Positions 5,374 through 7,262 of a stretch of DNA of 7,262 nt are shown piece by piece; the first letter of the stretch is position 1; each line of letters starts with the position of its first letter. The translations under genes and the position numbers were made by a program. Source of the DNA: UBA1479 sp038109305 (GTDB lineage Bacteria > Pseudomonadota > Alphaproteobacteria > Rhodospirillales > Casp-alpha2); assembly GCA_038109305.1 (NCBI GenBank), contig JAYNIR010000045.1, positions 1-7,262 of the forward strand, in the 5' to 3' direction. The notes under the pieces are model-generated. The model searched no databases and was not told the DNA's origin. It saw only the letters and a program-made list of their open reading frames with translations.

Positions 5374-5551
5374 TCTCTATGTTTCCTTAAACCCAGGCGG
5401 TCGTCGTTCTTGTTCCCGGAAAGGTACCGCCGATGCATTTGCTTTGGCAATATCAAGCACACGGACCAGGGAACAAATGTGAAAAGGGGCCATTTCGGCC
5501 TCGCGATCGAACACGATTTGCGGGGGGGGGCACAAGAGCGGATTGCGGAAA
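5374..5551. other. Intergenic region without a supported gene
   Basis: This stretch upstream of the short DHH-type gene has no convincing coding region. It contains a run of nine G residues (5522-5530). A 38-codon minus-strand frame from ATG 5493 to TAG 5377 ends 3 bases before the DHH-type start, but I recognise nothing in it. No well-formed promoter for the DHH-type gene could be singled out; TTGATA on the minus strand near 5450 lacks a good -10 partner. Confidence 0.5.
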
Positions 5552-5560
5552 TTATTCCGC
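5545..5560. repeat. Short inverted repeat at the end of the small ORF
   Basis: GCGGAA (5545-5550) and TTCCGC (5555-5560) form a perfect 6-bp stem around a 4-base loop that contains the stop codon of the minus-strand small ORF. There is no T tract after it on the minus strand, so it is not a standard intrinsic terminator, but it could mark or protect the 3' end. Confidence 0.45.
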
Positions 5561-5665
5561 CTGGGCCTGAAAGGCGCCCCCCTTACCCTGCCAACGCCCG
5601 ATCCAGGCTTTAATTTCGCGGATCAATTGGCGTAGATGCTCGGCTTTATGTCGATTTTCACACAC
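5552..5665 (-). CDS. Predicted 37-residue small protein (GTG start)
   Basis: A small frame beginning with GTG at 5665 and ending at TAA 5552-5554. A near-consensus Shine-Dalgarno sequence GGAGGA (minus strand, 5677-5672) lies exactly 6 bases before the GTG, which is the main reason to believe it. The product starts VCENRHKAEHLRQLIREIKA and continues WIGRWQGKGGAFQAQAE. Residues 5-26 are rich in charged residues with regularly spaced Leu, Ile and Trp, as in an amphipathic helix, and the tail is Gly/Ala/Gln-rich. There is no signal peptide or membrane segment. I recognise no family. The promoter would lie in 5680-5745, possibly sharing the symmetric -10 at 5708-5719 with the divergent gene. A chance ORF cannot be excluded. 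Confidence 0.5.
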   Translation of the reverse strand: MCENRHKAEHLRQLIREIKAWIGRWQGKGGAFQAQAE

Positions 5666-5686
5666 TGGCGATCCTCCGCCGAACAA

Positions 5687-5719
5687 TTTACACCTATCGG
5701 TGCGGGTGTGCTATAGCAC
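5687..5719 (+). promoter_or_regulatory. Candidate promoter with palindromic -10 region
   Basis: TTTACA (5687-5692) and CTATAG (5711-5716) or TATAGC (5712-5717) form -35 and -10 hexamers with 18-19 bases between them, and a TG dinucleotide precedes the -10. Transcription would begin near 5723, giving a leader of about 22 bases before the ATG at 5746. The -10 sits inside a perfect 12-bp palindrome, GTGCTATAGCAC (5708-5719), so the same element reads as a -10 on the minus strand, toward the small ORF and the DHH-type gene. Confidence 0.55.
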
Positions 5720-5745
5720 CACGACCGAACCCGAAAGGCCCTCAA

Positions 5746-6072
5746 ATGGCAGAAGAAACCCCTACTCCAATCGATGAAGACGATCGCACTTTGAGTGTCC
5801 AAATCGCGAATCAGATCATCAATGTCGCGAATACCCGTCTTGAAAACGGCATCCGGCCGGACATCATTGCATCAGGCCTACGGCACGCGGCGGCGAATTT
5901 TTCGGCGTTTGTCGCCCACCATGTCGACCCGGAATCGGTGACCGACGGCCGCATGACCGAAGAATTCCACCGTATGCTCGAATATTACACCGCCGTACAT
6001 GGCGGACACGGCCATCAAGAACCGTCGACCGGCCTGCACCAGTTGATTAATCGGGTGAAAGACGAATTTTAA
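5746..6072 (+). CDS. Uncharacterised 108-residue protein (possibly DUF3144-like)
   Basis: A soluble, mostly helical protein with no signal peptide or membrane segment. The central part VQIANQIINVANTRLENG (18-35) then IIASGLRHAAANFSAFVAHH (40-59) resembles the 'xIxLANxx...SAxxxYAAARFNAFV' pattern that I associate with small DUF3144-type proteins of proteobacteria; this link is from memory and weak. Residues 70-83 (MTEEFHRMLEYYTA) look like another helix, and the segment HGGHGH (85-90) gives a local histidine cluster that could bind metal. Start support is a GAAAGG element about 8 bases before the ATG and a promoter just upstream. It is monocistronic and converges on fbp with a 10-base gap. The function is unknown. 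Confidence 0.8.
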   Translation: MAEETPTPIDEDDRTLSVQIANQIINVANTRLENGIRPDIIASGLRHAAANFSAFVAHHVDPESVTDGRMTEEFHRMLEYYTAVHGGHGHQEPSTGLHQLINRVKDEF

Positions 6073-6082
6073 GCCGACCGTC

Positions 6083-7099
6083 TCAACGCGCATCCTGGTG
6101 GTAGCGTTCAAGGACTTCGACTTCTTCCTTTGAACCCATCATCACAGGAATTCGTTGATGGATGTTTTCAGGCTTCACGTCCAATATCCGCTTAAGTCCG
6201 GTTGAAGCCCGTCCGCCCGCGTGTTCGATGATCATTGACATTGGGCTCGCTTCATACAGCAATCTTAAGCGGCCGCCTTTGTCGCGGCATTTTTCGTCGA
6301 TCGGATACATGAACACGCCGCCGCGGCTGATGCACCGGTGAACGTCTGCGACCATGGCGGCGACCCAGCGCATATTGAAATCTTTGCCGCGTGGACCGGT
6401 CTTGCCGGAGAGACATTCGGAAATATAGCGCGTGACCGGCGCTTCCCAAAAACGGCTGTTCGACGCGTTGATGGCGAACTCTTTCGCCTGCGGCGGGATT
6501 TTTATATCTCGTTCCACAAGCACGAACTCGCCGACGCCGGGATCAAGGGTAAATCTGCTTACGCCTTTATTCTCCAGCGTCAAAACCAATGTCGTGCTGG
6601 CGGAATAAAGGACATAACCGGCGGCGATTTGGGCGGACCCAGGCTGCAGAAAATCCTCCGCCCGTGCGAGGCGGCTCGGATCGGGAGACCGGAGAAGGGA
6701 AAAAATCGTTCCGACGGGACCGTTGATTTCGATGTTCGACGAGCCGTCGAGCGGATCGAATACCAGCAGGTATTTCCCGCGAGGTTCACTTTCGGGAATG
6801 ATATAGGGTTCTTCCATCTCTTCCGATGCCAGAGCCGTCAACTGCCCTCCGCGCCTGGTCCAAACGAGAAATGTCTCGTTCGCCAAAACGTCCAATTCTT
6901 TCTGGGTTTCGTCCTGCACGTTTTGGCCGACGGCGCCGCCCAGGTCACCTGCCAGATCGCCGTGATTGACCAGATTTGAGATTGCCTTGCAGGCGGCTGC
7001 GATATCGTTGATCAGTGATGCGAGCTCGCCGGTCGCTTTCGGCTCGTTCTTGGCGTCCTCGTAAAGAAAATGAGCAAGAGTAAGATGTTTGCTTCCCAT
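6083..7099 (-). CDS. fbp: Class I fructose-1,6-bisphosphatase
   Basis: Hydrolyses fructose 1,6-bisphosphate to fructose 6-phosphate and phosphate in gluconeogenesis, or in the Calvin cycle if the host fixes CO2; cytoplasmic and Mg2+-dependent. At 338 residues it is full length. Metal and catalytic residues are present: Glu93 and Glu94 in ASEEMEEP (91-98), Asp115 and Asp118 in VFDPLDGSSNIEI (113-125), and Lys274 and Glu283 in DKGGRLRLLYEASPM (273-287). GGVFMYP (260-266) and NSRFWEAPV (214-222) also fit the substrate-binding parts. The ATG at 7099 has an AAGGGGAC ribosome binding site close upstream, and the N-terminus LTLAHFL fits the family. No other Calvin-cycle gene or CbbR-like gene is in the window, so a gluconeogenic role is the simpler reading. 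Confidence 0.97.
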   Translation of the reverse strand: MGSKHLTLAHFLYEDAKNEPKATGELASLINDIAAACKAISNLVNHGDLAGDLGGAVGQNVQDETQKELDVLANETFLVWTRRGGQLTALASEEMEEPYIIPESEPRGKYLLVFDPLDGSSNIEINGPVGTIFSLLRSPDPSRLARAEDFLQPGSAQIAAGYVLYSASTTLVLTLENKGVSRFTLDPGVGEFVLVERDIKIPPQAKEFAINASNSRFWEAPVTRYISECLSGKTGPRGKDFNMRWVAAMVADVHRCISRGGVFMYPIDEKCRDKGGRLRLLYEASPMSMIIEHAGGRASTGLKRILDVKPENIHQRIPVMMGSKEEVEVLERYHQDAR

Positions 7100-7125
7100 A
7101 AAGTCCCCTTTCGAAGATTGTTTTT

Positions 7126-7139
7126 TTCGTTTTCACGAA
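7126..7139. repeat. Small hairpin in the fbp leader
   Basis: TTCGT (7126-7130) and ACGAA (7135-7139) form a 5-bp stem with a 4-base loop, which reads GAAA (a GNRA tetraloop) on the minus strand. It lies about 30 bases upstream of the fbp start. On the minus strand it is followed by A residues, so it is not a terminator for that strand; on the plus strand it is preceded, not followed, by the T run. Its role is unknown. Confidence 0.3.
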
Positions 7140-7246
7140 CCCAGGGGAGCCCAGCTAGTAAAACAGATATGCCAGAGGCTGCCCGGACTTTCCAGCGGCT
7201 TGTTCGGCAACGCCGGGATTTTACGGGCCGCCTGGCGCGCGAATAC

Positions 7247-7262
7247 AAAAAAACCCCCGGGA
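7247..7262 (-). terminator. 3' half of a probable intrinsic terminator at the window edge
   Basis: Read on the minus strand the right end gives CCCGGGGG followed by seven T residues (A run at 7247-7253 on the plus strand). This is what the descending arm and T tract of a Rho-independent terminator look like; the matching C-rich arm would lie beyond 7262. It suggests a minus-strand gene ending just outside the window, upstream of fbp and transcribed separately. The rest of 7140-7246 shows no gene I can support. Confidence 0.5.

Noticed and set aside
5377..5493. 38-codon minus-strand ORF just upstream of the DHH-type gene
   Set aside because: It has a weak GAGG before its ATG and ends 3 bases before the next start, so an upstream ORF is conceivable, but the product shows no pattern and the ribosome binding site is poor compared with the small ORF at 5552-5665.
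5122..5613. 163-codon plus-strand frame running from the DHH-type gene into the intergenic region
   Set aside because: Its first half is antisense to recognisable DHH-family motifs and its second half crosses the G9 run; nothing in it resembles a known protein.
6338..6979. 213-codon plus-strand frame opposite fbp
   Set aside because: Antisense shadow of a full-length class I fructose-1,6-bisphosphatase with all catalytic motifs.
7012..7248. 78-codon minus-strand frame over the fbp start region and upstream gap
   Set aside because: Overlaps fbp out of frame, is Arg/Ser-rich without any motif, and has no convincing ribosome binding site.
1..7262. CRISPR array, insertion sequence, prophage or toxin-antitoxin genes
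   Set aside because: Looked for but not seen: no regularly spaced direct repeats, terminal inverted repeats, transposase or integrase motifs, and no small gene pair of toxin-antitoxin type.

Overview
The window looks like chromosomal DNA from an alphaproteobacterium, most likely a member of or near the Rhodospirillales. This rests on moderately high GC, the alphaproteobacterial style of L13 and S9 (S9 has an N-terminal extension), and the cluster PaaI-like thioesterase / rplM / rpsI next to an enoyl-CoA hydratase-like gene, a CoA-binding-domain gene and metY. No transposase, integrase, tRNA, rRNA or CRISPR array is visible. Most of the content is core metabolism and translation.

Left part (1-1594, minus strand): a hotdog thioesterase is followed by the ribosomal-protein operon rplM-rpsI, which has its own promoter (about 1165-1192) and ends in a strong intrinsic terminator (79-108). 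The thioesterase's 5' end looks damaged: family-like sequence continues upstream of the only ATG and then meets a stop.

Middle part (1595-4535, plus strand): a perfect 22-bp palindrome lies in the gap between the thioesterase and a tightly packed plus-strand operon. That operon is an ECHDC3-like crotonase-fold protein lacking both catalytic glutamates, a CoA-binding-domain protein overlapping it by ATGA, and MetY 4 bases later. The palindrome is a good candidate operator, possibly for both directions. A VOC/GLOD5-like gene converges on metY, and a small palindrome covers both stop codons.

Right part (4545-7262): the VOC gene sits behind a short DHH-family gene on the minus strand. That short protein reads as the N-terminal end of a roughly 300-residue DHH phosphoesterase joined in frame to its C-terminal GGGGH end, with the DHH motif itself changed to DLH. 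It is the oddest gene in the window. Upstream of it are a sparse intergenic stretch with a G9 run, an unlisted 37-codon GTG-start small ORF with a near-ideal ribosome binding site, and a divergent promoter region. Then comes a 108-residue uncharacterised protein (plus) converging on a class I fructose-1,6-bisphosphatase (minus). Half of a terminator for a minus-strand gene beyond the right edge is visible at the end.

I see no clear new multi-gene defence or mobile system. The most promising items are the internally deleted DHH protein, the palindromic operator linking CoA-related genes with metY, and the small ORF.
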